Positions 1 through 11,000 of a stretch of 64,000 nt of DNA are shown here, in pieces. The notes below the pieces were generated by a model. That model did no database searches. It had not been told where the DNA came from and worked only from the letters and a program-made list of their open reading frames with translations. The stretch comes from Porphyrobacter sp. IPPAS B-1204 (lineage in GTDB: Bacteria > Pseudomonadota > Alphaproteobacteria > Sphingomonadales > Sphingomonadaceae), in NCBI GenBank assembly GCA_003724185.1, contig RHGM01000003.1, positions 62,001 through 126,000 of the forward strand, given 5' to 3'. Positions within the stretch are counted from its first letter, which is position 1. Each line of letters starts with the position of its first letter. The translations under genes and the position numbers were made by a program.

Positions 1-3000
1 GAGCAGCCTTGGGGCATATCCGGCACCGCCCGACGCCTCATCGAACAGATAGATGGAGGGCACCCGGCGCCCCAACTGACCGTCCCTAGCAGCAACTGAG
101 ATTCCAAGTTCGCGCGGCTCAATACCTAGCCAACGCGCGAGGCTTTCGCGCAGCGCGGCCCCCGCTGCCCAGGCAGCACCATCGCTTTCAAGTCCTGGCA
201 ACTGGATCTCGACTACATCGGTCAGCAGTTGATGCCCTAGGGCCAAGGGGCGCGTAATCGCGTAGCCTTGGTCGTTACCCGGACAGCGATCGATGGCCTT
301 CCGGTCGCGCGGCGTCAGCGGCCAGTGATCCTTGAGCGCATCGGTGCCCGCTTCCCCCGCTCGTCCACACTCCAAGCAGATCTCGTAGCCCTTATCGTTT
401 GGCCCGCGCGAATGGTGGTAGATGTATCCATCGTGCGATGCGCGAATGCGTCCCGTTTCCGGCTGCAACAACGGCTGCCAAAAGACGTCCCCGACGCTGA
501 CTTTTGGTGACTTGGGTTCGATGTAAACAGCTTGATCGGTGTCAGCATGGGGCTGTGCGTTCCAGTCGACCCTAAAGCCAGCCGGCTCAAGGAACTGCTC
601 GGTCTTGACGTTCGGATCCCCGCAATGGCCGCAGCGTTCGGGCATCTTGTGATCGGAGCTGGCGCCGCCACATTGATCGCACCACCAGGCCCAACGCAAG
701 TTCTGAGGCTCGCGCTGGCCGCTATCGATCGGGCTCAACCAATTGAGGGATACGCCAGCCGACTTCCAAACAAGTCCATCGACCACAACCTCAGCGCCCG
801 GTGCATATTCTCGGATGGCAATGTCGGCGTTGCGGGTCGGGCATTCGTATCGCCGATTCCTCGTGCCTTCCTCGTCTGAGCGGTGGCGCTCTTGCGCCTT
901 TTGGGTCTCTGCGCACAGCGTATCGAAAGGCACAACGGCTGTGGGGAATCCACTTCCCGGGATCAACGAGCGATTTGCCAGCTCCTTCAGCAGGTATTCC
1001 TTGCACAGGCGCCGCGCTTGGAATTCGATCGCTTTCTTTGCAGGGCCATCGAGCGCATCGACATCGTCCTTCAATCGCTGCCAAGTCTGCCGAAAGCTTG
1101 CCGCGTCTTCCGCGAAGCTGACCGCTGTGTGCTCCCGGACCTCGCTGTCGAATGCGAGGCCCGTACCTTGCAATAGACGTTGAAGACCAGCTTCCGTCTT
1201 CTGTGCAGTGCTCGGCAGGCGAACCCATTCACAAAAAGCGTCCACAGGAGCCAGGCCCTCGAACGGTTGAAGATCGGCCCTGCATCCAAAGAAGTCGCCC
1301 GTCTTGGTGCGGGCGAACTCACCATCCACCTCTCGAAACCACTCCGCGAGCAAATAGGCATTCGCGTGACGCTGAGCGATTCGGTCCGAATCCATAGACA
1401 CCCGCGGTGAAGCAAGCTTGCGGGCTAGGTAGCTGGCCGGATCGGCGAAGGTTTCCAGATCGAGCGGGGTGTTGCGCGCAATTGTCAGGCTTGTCGAAAA
1501 GCCTTGGCCTCGTCTGCCCGCTCGACCGGCACGCTGATTGTAGTTAGCAATCGAGGGAGGAACATTGGTCATCATGACCGCCTCGATTGAGCCAATGTCG
1601 ACGCCCATCTCCATCGTCGTCGAACAAGCGAGGAGGTTGATATCGCCTTGCTTGAACTGTTCTTCGAAATCCCGCAGCCGGTGTGGAGGTTGCTGCGCGC
1701 TATGTTCTTCGGCGCGAAGATAAGGGGTCGCGAGCGCGGCCTGGTCGTGCCAGTTCATCCAGATGCCGCGCTCGCGCAGCTGCGATACCTCATCGCTTGT
1801 ATCAAGCCACGTTGCTATTCTTTGGCGCTCTTCCCCCGAGAATGGCCTCGTCGCGGGAAGGCGCGGGAACTCCACTTCGCTGACAGGCAGGCTTGCGAAA
1901 ACCTTCCCTGCGCTGACCAGATTAGCCGACCTACCAAAAACCAGTCGCGGCAAAACACGGCGGGTAAGCGGGCACAGCCAGGCCTTGGTCACCGCCTCGA
2001 CTTCGGCAGTCTTTTCGAGACGCAGGCTGTACGTTCCGCCAACTCCCGACAATAGCGGCTCAAGCTGACCCCATGCCACTCGCATGAGCTGGTTGATCTC
2101 GTGACAATCCCGTTGCGAGGAGAGATCCAGATTTAGGGCAGCGGCGAGCAGGAGAATGGAATCGGGCTGCCGCCCCTTCAAATTGACCGTTGGCCAAGAG
2201 ATGTCGCGCTTTACACCCGGTGGTTGATCGGGGCCGATCACATTGCGTGGGCGAGCGCGCCCTGGCATCCAGCGAGCATCGCCGTCGTCAACCTCAAGGG
2301 CGAACTGGCCGCGCAGGTAATCAACCATGTAATAGAGAAAATCGCGCCAATCCTGAATCGTGTAGCCCTTCTGGGCCACGACTTCGGGCAGCTTTTCCTG
2401 ACCAATTCTCTCGATGCTTGGGAAGCGGAGCCGCGCAAGTCCGAGCGTCTCCATTGCGTTAGCATTTCGCGGTCGGCGAGCGAGTTCGCGCAAAAGCATA
2501 AAGCGGGCGAGCGCCTCACGATTGTCATGAAAGCGCTCACTGCGATCCAGATCCCAGACTTTGGCCATCATCCCAATGGCGGGCTCCGCGGCGAGTGCTG
2601 AAACGAGGTCCTTCCACGGTACTCCTGCGGAGCCTCCACCACAGAGCTCAACGTCGATCTTTGCGATGTCGTCCTTGAAGGCTGGCATATCGGCCACAAG
2701 ACTCGCTAAAGCTGCCCTTTTACCGAGCAGCTCCTCTCTTCGTTCTGGGGTTATGTCATTGCCGTGGGCCGCCTTCTGGACCGCATGGTAGATGAAGCCG
2801 CGAACAAATCCGCGCTCGCCGTTGGTTTCGATGTTGGCGGCGAACCGGGCGGTGCCTTGTCGGCTGTCAGAGAAGCTGATCAGCTGACGGCCTTCAAAAG
2901 GCAGCGCATGTTCTGCCTCCTGCGGTGAGACGCCCTCCAACAGAATTGGCGCTGCATTCTGGGTCAGGAACGGGGTGCCAAAGCGGAAAGGCAGCATTGC

Positions 3001-4689
3001 AGGCCGCCCGTGGCGCTTGTTGCTGAGACAGGCAGGACAGCGCCCTTCGTTCAACTGCGTAATAGAAAACCGGCTCTCGCTGTCGTTCAATTCCCCGGTG
3101 GTGACTTCAAATCCGACAGGTGTCCCCTGTGCCTGCGCGTTGATAGTGATCAGACGCGAATGAGCGATGCCATCTGCTGGCCGCTCTTCTTCGTCGTCGT
3201 CCTCATGATCGCGATCGCGGTAACTGTTTTCGCGAAATTCGTCGGTGTCCTTGTCGCTCTGTCGCGGCACAATCCGGTCCCCGAGGTCGTCGGCAGGGAG
3301 AAAGGGCTCGCCACAATCGGGACAGCTCTGGATCTCGAACACAAGTGATTGGCAGTGAGGGCAATTGTCCCTCTGATCGAAAAGGATGGGACCGAATGGC
3401 CAGTCCTTTGGACGTGTGCCCCCCGTGCAGTCCTGGTTGATGCAAGTCCAAAGACCAGGAATGGCGCGCGTGAAGCTGTGCGCGCGCATTGGCAAAATTG
3501 GCCTCATTTCTTGGGCATTGTGCGCAGACAGGTCGAGAAGGATCTTTTCGGCGGACGCTGTCATGGAAGACAGCATGTTAATCGTCTGCGGCTTTTGCTC
3601 GAGCATCTCAGCCACCGCGCTGGCTGCCGGATCGTCCGACGCAGTCAGTACCTTCGAAAGATCGACCGGTTGCTGCTTACCGATCACCACATGTGTGCGA
3701 TCGAGGGGAACGCCGGCGATATCGGATAAGAAGCGCTGCAGCGAATCGACCGCCTCCGCGTCATCGGCCGACCCAATCGTTGCTGACGTCGCCACAAAGC
3801 GCACTTGATCGGGCGTCACATCAAACGCGTTCATGACGCGGCGCAGCAACAGTGAGAGCTCCGCAGCCGCAGAACCGATGTAGCTATGCGCTTCGTCGAT
3901 CACGATCCAGCGCAGCTTGCCGCGAGAGGCTTCGAGTATTGGACGATCCTCCCGCCGGATCGTCATGTATTCAAGCATCGTCTGGTTCGTGACGAGGATT
4001 GGTGGCGGGTTCGCGCGAAGGGTTTCGCGGTAGAGAACCTGATGCGGGATTTCGTGCTCGGCCTTGTCGCGGCTTGATTTCCGCGCCGTCCCCATCAGGC
4101 CATTGTAGAGAGCGAAGCGTACATCGCCCTTAAGCGGTTTCGTCCAGGCCGTGAGGCGCTTTTCCTGGCTCGCGATGAGCGCGTTGAGCGGATACAGCAG
4201 GAGCGCCCTCACACCGATCAGCTGGCTCTCTGCTTCAGATGCGCGGATCAAATCATCGAGCAGCGGAACGAGGAAGCACTCCGTCTTGCCAGAACCTGTT
4301 CCGCTGGAAACCAAAACGGATTGAGGGTCCAGACTGCCGAGCAGCTCCCAGGTTCTCAGCTGGTGGGCGTAGGCAGGGTAATCGAACCGCAACGCACTCT
4401 CGGGCGTTTGCGTGATTGCCTCAATCGTTCGGGGATGGAGCAGCTGGGTTAGTTCGGCAGGGCGTTTGCCTGATGAAACATAGCCGGGTGCCGCCTGAAA
4501 AAGCTGTTCTGACAGCAGGGCTCCGTTGGAAAGATCAGTGCCCGCGAGATTGTGCCGAAGGAAGGCATTAAGGCCCTCATGCCTAATGCCAGCCCGAGAC
4601 ACGACCGCCTCTGCTAGACCAGCCTGCAATCGCCGATGGACATCCATCGGCGACAGACGAGTAGGCTGGGAGACATGATCAGCGGTCAT
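1..4689 (-). CDS. druE: Druantia-type DEAD/DEAH helicase with DUF1998 domain, DruE-like (partial, C-terminus off window)
   Basis: This frame is open from ATG at 4689 to the window edge (1563 codons) and is missing from the ORF track only because its stop is outside. Motifs stay in one frame throughout. Walker A GTGSGKT is near residue 130, DEAH is near 265, helicase motif VI QRAGRAGRRGQ is near 1052, and several CxxC zinc-binding pairs follow (for example CLEC near 1438). A DUF1998 signature, LFDEASGGAGYA, is near 1550. The start overlaps the end of the upstream druH-like gene by 11 bases, so the two are translationally linked. DruE proteins are very large helicases of about 2000 residues and are required for Druantia anti-phage defence. 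An alternative is an unrelated MrfA-like helicase, but the partner gene and the Zorya neighbours favour Druantia type III. Confidence 0.75.
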   Translation of the reverse strand, partial: MTADHVSQPTRLSPMDVHRRLQAGLAEAVVSRAGIRHEGLNAFLRHNLAGTDLSNGALLSEQLFQAAPGYVSSGKRPAELTQLLHPRTIEAITQTPESALRFDYPAYAHQLRTWELLGSLDPQSVLVSSGTGSGKTECFLVPLLDDLIRASEAESQLIGVRALLLYPLNALIASQEKRLTAWTKPLKGDVRFALYNGLMGTARKSSRDKAEHEIPHQVLYRETLRANPPPILVTNQTMLEYMTIRREDRPILEASRGKLRWIVIDEAHSYIGSAAAELSLLLRRVMNAFDVTPDQVRFVATSATIGSADDAEAVDSLQRFLSDIAGVPLDRTHVVIGKQQPVDLSKVLTASDDPAASAVAEMLEQKPQTINMLSSMTASAEKILLDLSAHNAQEMRPILPMRAHSFTRAIPGLWTCINQDCTGGTRPKDWPFGPILFDQRDNCPHCQSLVFEIQSCPDCGEPFLPADDLGDRIVPRQSDKDTDEFRENSYRDRDHEDDDEEERPADGIAHSRLITINAQAQGTPVGFEVTTGELNDSESRFSITQLNEGRCPACLSNKRHGRPAMLPFRFGTPFLTQNAAPILLEGVSPQEAEHALPFEGRQLISFSDSRQGTARFAANIETNGERGFVRGFIYHAVQKAAHGNDITPERREELLGKRAALASLVADMPAFKDDIAKIDVELCGGGSAGVPWKDLVSALAAEPAIGMMAKVWDLDRSERFHDNREALARFMLLRELARRPRNANAMETLGLARLRFPSIERIGQEKLPEVVAQKGYTIQDWRDFLYYMVDYLRGQFALEVDDGDARWMPGRARPRNVIGPDQPPGVKRDISWPTVNLKGRQPDSILLLAAALNLDLSSQRDCHEINQLMRVAWGQLEPLLSGVGGTYSLRLEKTAEVEAVTKAWLCPLTRRVLPRLVFGRSANLVSAGKVFASLPVSEVEFPRLPATRPFSGEERQRIATWLDTSDEVSQLRERGIWMNWHDQAALATPYLRAEEHSAQQPPHRLRDFEEQFKQGDINLLACSTTMEMGVDIGSIEAVMMTNVPPSIANYNQRAGRAGRRGQGFSTSLTIARNTPLDLETFADPASYLARKLASPRVSMDSDRIAQRHANAYLLAEWFREVDGEFARTKTGDFFGCRADLQPFEGLAPVDAFCEWVRLPSTAQKTEAGLQRLLQGTGLAFDSEVREHTAVSFAEDAASFRQTWQRLKDDVDALDGPAKKAIEFQARRLCKEYLLKELANRSLIPGSGFPTAVVPFDTLCAETQKAQERHRSDEEGTRNRRYECPTRNADIAIREYAPGAEVVVDGLVWKSAGVSLNWLSPIDSGQREPQNLRWAWWCDQCGGASSDHKMPERCGHCGDPNVKTEQFLEPAGFRVDWNAQPHADTDQAVYIEPKSPKVSVGDVFWQPLLQPETGRIRASHDGYIYHHSRGPNDKGYEICLECGRAGEAGTDALKDHWPLTPRDRKAIDRCPGNDQGYAITRPLALGHQLLTDVVEIQLPGLESDGAAWAAGAALRESLARWLGIEPRELGISVAARDGQLGRRVPSIYLFDEASGGAGYAPRLL

Positions 4690-7600
4690 TCTTGAGCTCC
4701 GTGAGTGCGTAGCCATAGGCTTTTGCAAAGTATGCGGGATGACGTCGTTCGACGTCTTTCACCGTGAGAGTTTGAACCTTGTCGAGCGAGATGCGACCCA
4801 TTGCCGCCAGGGCTGCGGCAAATGGCGCGTCAAGAACCCGCATCAGGGATTCGAGGAAATTCTCCTGCGGAAGCAGGTCGCGAAAGACGGGGCGGAAAGG
4901 GTTGAAGCCAGCCGTGTCTGTGCTGATGCCCTCGCTGGTGTTTCCGGTGAAGTGACCGCGCACCTCCTCCCAGCTCGCCGGCGAAAACGTGCGACAAATG
5001 AGCGGTGCCAACTGCGGTGCACGCGCGGCAATTTCATTCTGTCGTTCTGTGATCTGCGTTATCGCCCATTGAGGGTCATCCAGCCGGCTCACAAGAAATT
5101 GCCCCTGAGCCTGGAACGCAGCATCCCATGCTTCGTGGGGCAGAAGGACCCAGCTTGAGCAAAGACCGTCGAACACTTCAAGAATGGTCGACAGGTGCTG
5201 CTCCTCACATCGATACAGTAGCAATGGGGCTAGTGCCCCGGCTTCCTCCAACTTACCGAATATTTCGAAAGTTTGAGGAGGTAGACCATTGAGCGACAAG
5301 GCTAGTTTCAAGACCGCCTGTATCGTTTGCTTGGCCTCAGTTGTGGTGGGATCGTGGGCAATTTCGCTGGCGAGTGCATTCAGATCCTCTCGAGCCAGAT
5401 CGAGCGGTTGAGCCATAGCACGTCCGAGCCGATGCTGCGGAATTGCATCGTCCGGGTCACCTGCGATAAACTTGGGTCGGGTAAGAACGCGAGAACCCTC
5501 ACGAAGGTAGACCAGCCAATCGCCCTTTAGGCGCGGCAAATGAATTACTTGCCCGCCAAGTCCGCTCAGCAGACCATCATACGGACCGAATTCGAGTTCT
5601 TTCTCCGGCGCCCCAAGGGCGCGCCCGCAGACTTTAGCATCTTGCCCGACTATCGCTGTTCTTGGCCGTAAACCGCCATTTGGCTCCCACTCGAGGGCAT
5701 TCCCAAACTCGGTCACATACCAGTAGTCGTTGCTCCCGTGGAAATTGAGTCGGACCTGAGCGTCTATGCCAAGCGGGCGCATAAGGGCTGCGATATCAGT
5801 TCTCAGCGCCGACAGCCCTAGTTCACCGTCGATCCGCCAACTTGCCTCTAACGCCGCACCGCTATGCTGGCGGACGTCTGCTAAGAGCGTCGACGTCGTA
5901 GGCACGCGCGCGACCGTGTCACGTAGATCTGCAAGTCCAAGGACCGCATCGCGAGGGAGAAGATCTCCGGCCCATGTTGTGATCCACTCCTTTGATCTAA
6001 CCGGGACTGTTAATTCGAAGGCGGGATCGAGCCCGAAAGCCAATCGCAAAATCAGCAAAGCTCGGCGCGGTGGGTCAGTTTTGATCCGCCAGCAGTGCCT
6101 CGAGCTAGGGATTTCTCCGGCGAGCGACGCCTCGCCGTCCCAACCATTCAGTTCAATCTCGGCAAAGTTCCCGTTGTTCTTCTGAGCTAGCTCAAAGCCA
6201 ACTGGCAGCACTAAGGCTGTCAGCCGATCGCGCACATGGCCTGTTGAGCTGTCGAGCCACGCAAATTCACACAAGCCTGGTCCAGCCGTGTCCAGATCGT
6301 CTAACCAGTCACGGCCACCTGCAATCCGCCAACGCACTTCGCCGCGAGCAGCGACGCGGCTTGAAACGCCCTCTGACACCATCGCATAAAGCGGGTGCCT
6401 GTACAGCGGCTCGCCATTTGGCGTTTGCAGACCGGAAACAGCATTGGCGATGACCGAGAGCCGATCCTTGCGATCGGCACTCTGGCCGGTGCGGATCAGG
6501 AAGCGGTCCCCATTTCTTTTTTGAGCGATTATGGCGCCTGCGCACTGATAGACGCAGCGCCCTTGTGCGAAGGTGAAGTCTTCGATCTCGATCTCTGTCG
6601 CCTCGTCCTTTCCTCGCAAAGACCAATCCTGAGGAGCATCTATGAAAACACGTTCCGCCCTGTAGCCGCCGGAGCCTTGACCAATAAGAGCAAAGCTCGC
6701 GTTTTGCCCTTCGGCACCACGTCGTTCGAACACACGAAGCCCATCGCCCACCGACTTACCGCCCGGCAGCACAAAGCTGCGAGTGAGTCGATCGCCGCGC
6801 GAATGAAATTCAGCTGTCACCGGAAGTTCGAAAGGGAACGCGATTGCACCTTCGCTCCGCATTGGCCTGACAATCCAATGGTTGCGGTCCTCGTGCTCGA
6901 GGTAGGCAAGCCTGCCGGATACTCTGTCAGCCAAGCCATCAGCCGGTTGGAGAAAAATGCGGCTGTAAGCGTCTGGTGATAGGATCTCATCTTTATCGTC
7001 CCATCGCCCATCCAAATGAAAGTCTAGGCATTCACGCCATCCATCTTCGTGTCGCGTCATCAAGCGCGTAATGCGAATGCTGCCGCTGCCAGAGAGCTTT
7101 TTCGCTTCCAGCAGCGTATCGATGAGTGCCGCCGCTGCTCCATCGAGTGTCATTGGCAGCACATCGCGCCAGTCCTCGTCGGCCTGGTCCAGACGCGCCG
7201 AGTAGGGGCGGTCGTCTGCAGGCACTTCCTTGTCAGCGAAGGCCCGCAACTCTACGATCTTGAGCGCCAGCTCGCCGCAGATCGCGTACATCTCTTGGCT
7301 GCGCCAGATTGGCGGGAGCAGGTATTCGTTTCGTTCGCATGTGACGACCGCACTACCGATGTCTTGCTCGTCAGAGCCCAGAAGCTCGCCGACAACCCGC
7401 TCGAGAAACTTCCTGGGCCAGCCAGCTCCACTTGCAATAGCGGCAGCAGGGAAACCGCCTTGACGAGCGAGATTAGCAAGGCGCTGATTGCTCTCGTCTG
7501 AAGCCCTGATTAGTGGAGCGATTTCCCAAAGAGCAAAGCCGCGGTCAGCAATGCGTGTCCATTCCGACCAGCTGAGATCCACTTTCAAGGCTGCGCCAAT

Positions 7601-7999
7601 GTCGTCCCACTTAGGCTTCCCGCCCTGATAAGAACGGCGAAACCAGTCCGCAGCCCAGAGAACAAATGCAGGAGCAAGCGCCGGATGTTGCACTTCGGAT
7701 TGCAAGCTCGACGACAACTTCTTCTCAATGCGCTCGAATGTTCCGGGCGCTAGCTTATATCGGTAGAGGGGCACGCTGCTCGGCCTCGGCAGGCCCAGAG
7801 CTTCGCTAGTTTTGCCAAGTGGGTGAGGACCCGCTTCGGCAGCTTTTGCGAGCTGGATCGCTCTGATCATCAGAATTTGCGGGCCACCCGCTTGGTGAAT
7901 CTCGGCGGCAATCTTGCGTAACTGAACGGAGTTTTTGCGCGCGGCTTCGATCTCGGCTTTGTAATCGCGTTCCTGGATCAACGAATTGCCCCCGCACAT
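4679..7999 (-). CDS. druH: Druantia type III DruH-like large protein of unknown fold
   Basis: An 1106-residue soluble protein with no signal peptide, no membrane segment and no catalytic motif that I can recognise. It lies directly upstream of the DUF1998 helicase and overlaps it by 11 bases, the two-gene layout described for Druantia type III (DruH plus DruE). The assignment rests on size and context, not on a recognised domain. The ATG at 7999 has no good ribosome-binding site. A TTG at 7981, just after a GGGGG stretch, is an equally plausible start giving 1100 residues. The gene starts 81 bases after zorD stops and is on the same strand, so it may belong to the same transcript. Confidence 0.6.
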   Translation of the reverse strand: MCGGNSLIQERDYKAEIEAARKNSVQLRKIAAEIHQAGGPQILMIRAIQLAKAAEAGPHPLGKTSEALGLPRPSSVPLYRYKLAPGTFERIEKKLSSSLQSEVQHPALAPAFVLWAADWFRRSYQGGKPKWDDIGAALKVDLSWSEWTRIADRGFALWEIAPLIRASDESNQRLANLARQGGFPAAAIASGAGWPRKFLERVVGELLGSDEQDIGSAVVTCERNEYLLPPIWRSQEMYAICGELALKIVELRAFADKEVPADDRPYSARLDQADEDWRDVLPMTLDGAAAALIDTLLEAKKLSGSGSIRITRLMTRHEDGWRECLDFHLDGRWDDKDEILSPDAYSRIFLQPADGLADRVSGRLAYLEHEDRNHWIVRPMRSEGAIAFPFELPVTAEFHSRGDRLTRSFVLPGGKSVGDGLRVFERRGAEGQNASFALIGQGSGGYRAERVFIDAPQDWSLRGKDEATEIEIEDFTFAQGRCVYQCAGAIIAQKRNGDRFLIRTGQSADRKDRLSVIANAVSGLQTPNGEPLYRHPLYAMVSEGVSSRVAARGEVRWRIAGGRDWLDDLDTAGPGLCEFAWLDSSTGHVRDRLTALVLPVGFELAQKNNGNFAEIELNGWDGEASLAGEIPSSRHCWRIKTDPPRRALLILRLAFGLDPAFELTVPVRSKEWITTWAGDLLPRDAVLGLADLRDTVARVPTTSTLLADVRQHSGAALEASWRIDGELGLSALRTDIAALMRPLGIDAQVRLNFHGSNDYWYVTEFGNALEWEPNGGLRPRTAIVGQDAKVCGRALGAPEKELEFGPYDGLLSGLGGQVIHLPRLKGDWLVYLREGSRVLTRPKFIAGDPDDAIPQHRLGRAMAQPLDLAREDLNALASEIAHDPTTTEAKQTIQAVLKLALSLNGLPPQTFEIFGKLEEAGALAPLLLYRCEEQHLSTILEVFDGLCSSWVLLPHEAWDAAFQAQGQFLVSRLDDPQWAITQITERQNEIAARAPQLAPLICRTFSPASWEEVRGHFTGNTSEGISTDTAGFNPFRPVFRDLLPQENFLESLMRVLDAPFAAALAAMGRISLDKVQTLTVKDVERRHPAYFAKAYGYALTELKNDR

Positions 8000-8080
8000 T
8001 CAGCGCTAACTGATGTCATTTACTCACTGTTTGCCGACTGATGACGCTTAAAGCTTTAGATTCAATGATAGAAGCCAGGT

Positions 8081-11000
8081 TCACGAGTTTACAGCGTAGG
8101 AGCGCGGCTGAGCATCATCGTAGAAAGCGTTGACCACGCACGACCACCTGGCGTTCATGATGCCATCGATCCCTCGCCCCAAATCCCAGATCACGCAGCC
8201 TCCGCTGGAGAGATGTGCCTTGACGTAGCGGTCGTGCAGATCACCTGCCGAACGGCGTGACTTTTGCACCAGGCGCAACGACACGGAAGCCATCACCCGT
8301 TCCCAGCGTTGCTCAAGGTCCTTTCGCTGATCGTTCGTGCCTTCGGGTTCTCGGGTTTGAACCGAATCCGCATCAAATGTCACGATATGGACAGATGTGA
8401 TTTCTGAGGCGAGCTGACTAAAGCGGCCTACGAAATTGATAAGGCGCCCGCGCGCTTGGCCATCGGCGCAGCAATACGGATCCTGGATTTCCAGCAGCGT
8501 GATATGCGCGTCACGGGCATATTGCTCAAAGATGGTCCAGTCTCGCTGACCATACTGCTCGAAGACCACTCGCTGGACGTAGGAGGCTCGCGCTTCTGCG
8601 GCTTCGATAGGAGATCGCACCGAGAGGATCGGGCGACCAACCGCCGGTCGGTCCATCCTTGCTGGCGAGAACCCCTCAGCCTCTTCGTCGGGTGGTGCGT
8701 CTTGACTAGCAACCGACGCTGGAGTTGCTGCCTCTGTGGGCGCGATCGGCAGAGCCTCGGCTGCCGATAAGTTGAGCCTTTCGGGCTTGATCTGCGCCTC
8801 GGAGGGAGCGGGGCTCTCACTGGAGTAAACGATCCCCTCCCCTGAGGGTGGGGAAGCCTTCTCGGCAGCAGTTGCAGAATGCGACTGATATTCAGCTCGC
8901 CTCCCGTCAAGCACGTCGGCAAGCAAGTCCTCGACATCTCGCTCGCTCTCGGGCGGCATGAGCAGGCCGCGGCTCAATGACCGCTTACGTTCCATCAGGG
9001 CATCGAGGCGCTGGTCGAAGCTCGACGGACCGATCGCCTCATCCGGATGAATGGCCATCGGGATGTGTATCGTGACCGGACGAGTCTGACCGATCCTGTA
9101 GGCGCGGTCAGTTGCTTGATCTTCCACCGCCGGATTCCACCAGCGTGAGAGGTGGATTACGTTATTGGCGGCGGTGATTGTGAGGCCAACACCGCCTGCT
9201 TTGGGGGACAGGATGAGAACATCGAAGGGAGACGGTGAGGTCTGAAATGCGTTCACCATCTCTTGCCGCTTGTGCCCGGCTACCTTGCCGCTGATGCACA
9301 TCGGCCTGTGGGGCAAGTCAAAGTGCTCCTGGATGGCCATGGCCAAGAAGGCCTGCATTTCCAGATCTTCGCAAAACAGCAGGACTTTTTCGCCGCGCTC
9401 TTTGATTTCAGCCAGAATCTCGAAGGTCTTGGTCAGGCGCGCGGACTGGGCGACATAGGCACTAATGTCGGTGACGCCCCGAGGCGCCAACGGATGGAGT
9501 GATGTCCCGCGCAACATGTGCAGTACTTTGAGCATCGCGCCTGGCTCGCCGCTTTCACGCAGCGCGCGAGCTCTTGCGAGCACGAGGTCATAGGCCTGAG
9601 CTTGGGCAGGCGGCATTTCGACCGCGTATCTGCGCGCGGTCTTTTCCGGCAGGCCGGTGAGGATTTCGTCCTTCATGCGCCTGAGCATGAAGGGAGGGAG
9701 CTCGTCGCCGCGCTCGACTAACCGCCGCTGAAGGTCTTCAAGGCGTCCCAGATCGTTGGCGGGATAGCTGCTTTCGAACTCCCGGCTTGAGCCGAGGAAG
9801 CCCGGATATACGGTGTCTGCGATCGACCAGAGATCCTGAAGCCGGTTCTCGACAGGTGTCCCGGTCATTGCAATTTGCAGGCGGCCATTAAGCGCTTTGG
9901 CTGCCCGAGTCATCTGACTGGCCGGGTTCTTGAGCTTCTGAATTTCGTCGTACACGATCGCGTCAAACGGAATGCGTGCGAAGCTCATGTGATAGTCGCG
10001 CATCGTCTCGTAGGTCGTGAGAACGATTCCTGCGTCTTCCCACGCGCTGGAATCCAGGCGGGATGTGCCGCCGCGGATATCGCTTCCAGCCTCCAGTCGA
10101 TAGCTGCGTAAATTTGTGCCGAACGCTTCGATCACGGGCCCGATGAGGCCGGCTTCCACGTGTTGTGCCAGTTCAGCCTGCCAGTTCCTCAGCAGTCCTG
10201 TCGGCGCAACGATTAGGACGGGTTTGGGGTGCGCCGAGTTGGATCGCAACCACAGCAGGAACATGAGTGCCTGGAATGTCTTGCCCAGTCCCATATCATC
10301 GGCGAGCAAGACGCCCGGCAACCGGCGTTCCCATGCTTCGGTCAACCAGGCAAACGCTTCGCACTGATGAGGCTTGGGCTCGGACTTCAGTCCTTTTGGA
10401 ATGGTTGGAACCCGAAATGGCTCTTGAGCGATTTGCGGCCGAGGCAATCTCGCATAATCGAGCTGCTCGAAGTTCTCCCCGACCTGGAGAAAGTAGGTTT
10501 CGACCGGTTCACGATCAGTTTCAGATTGGGATCGGCCACTTGTTTCTGCGGCAATCTCCCGCTCCAGATCGGCAATTCCGCGCGTTGCCTGGAGTGTTGC
10601 TGTGGTAGCGGGAATGCTCTCGTCGCGCCATGCGACGGTTTCATTCCCCGATTCGATGGCGGTTTCGATGTCGCCAACCAGTATTTCGGCGTCACCGGGA
10701 GCCAGTGCGATGTGCCGGGCATTGGGTGGATCACCGATCCGCAGGCCAAAGCTCTCAGGCAGCCAGCTGTTGGGCTTCGGCTTAATCCAGGGCAGGACTG
10801 GCTTTTGCCAGACCTCGATCCCGCTGACCCGCTCCGAGAACTGCTGCGTTTCTATGAACAGGCGGTCGGCCGCTTCGTCATCGCCGGTAGCATCGAGCTT
10901 CAGTTCTTCGCGCAAGACCCGCTGAGGTGAGCGCAGGAACTCCCGCTTTTCCTGCGAGCTTCCGGCCTGTTTTTTACGGACGACATCGAGCGCCTTACCC

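Noticed and set aside
1-4689. Apparent absence of a long gene, suggesting a pseudogene or noncoding region
   Set aside because: The minus frame from 4689 is open at every motif checked (Walker A, DEAH, motif VI, CxxC, DUF1998), all in one frame. It is missing from the track only because the stop is off the window.
1-8000. DISARM or BREX system
   Set aside because: No DrmB/DrmC, PglX or PglZ-like protein and no adjacent methyltransferase are seen. The only methyltransferase is 30 kb away in the strawberry-notch fusion.
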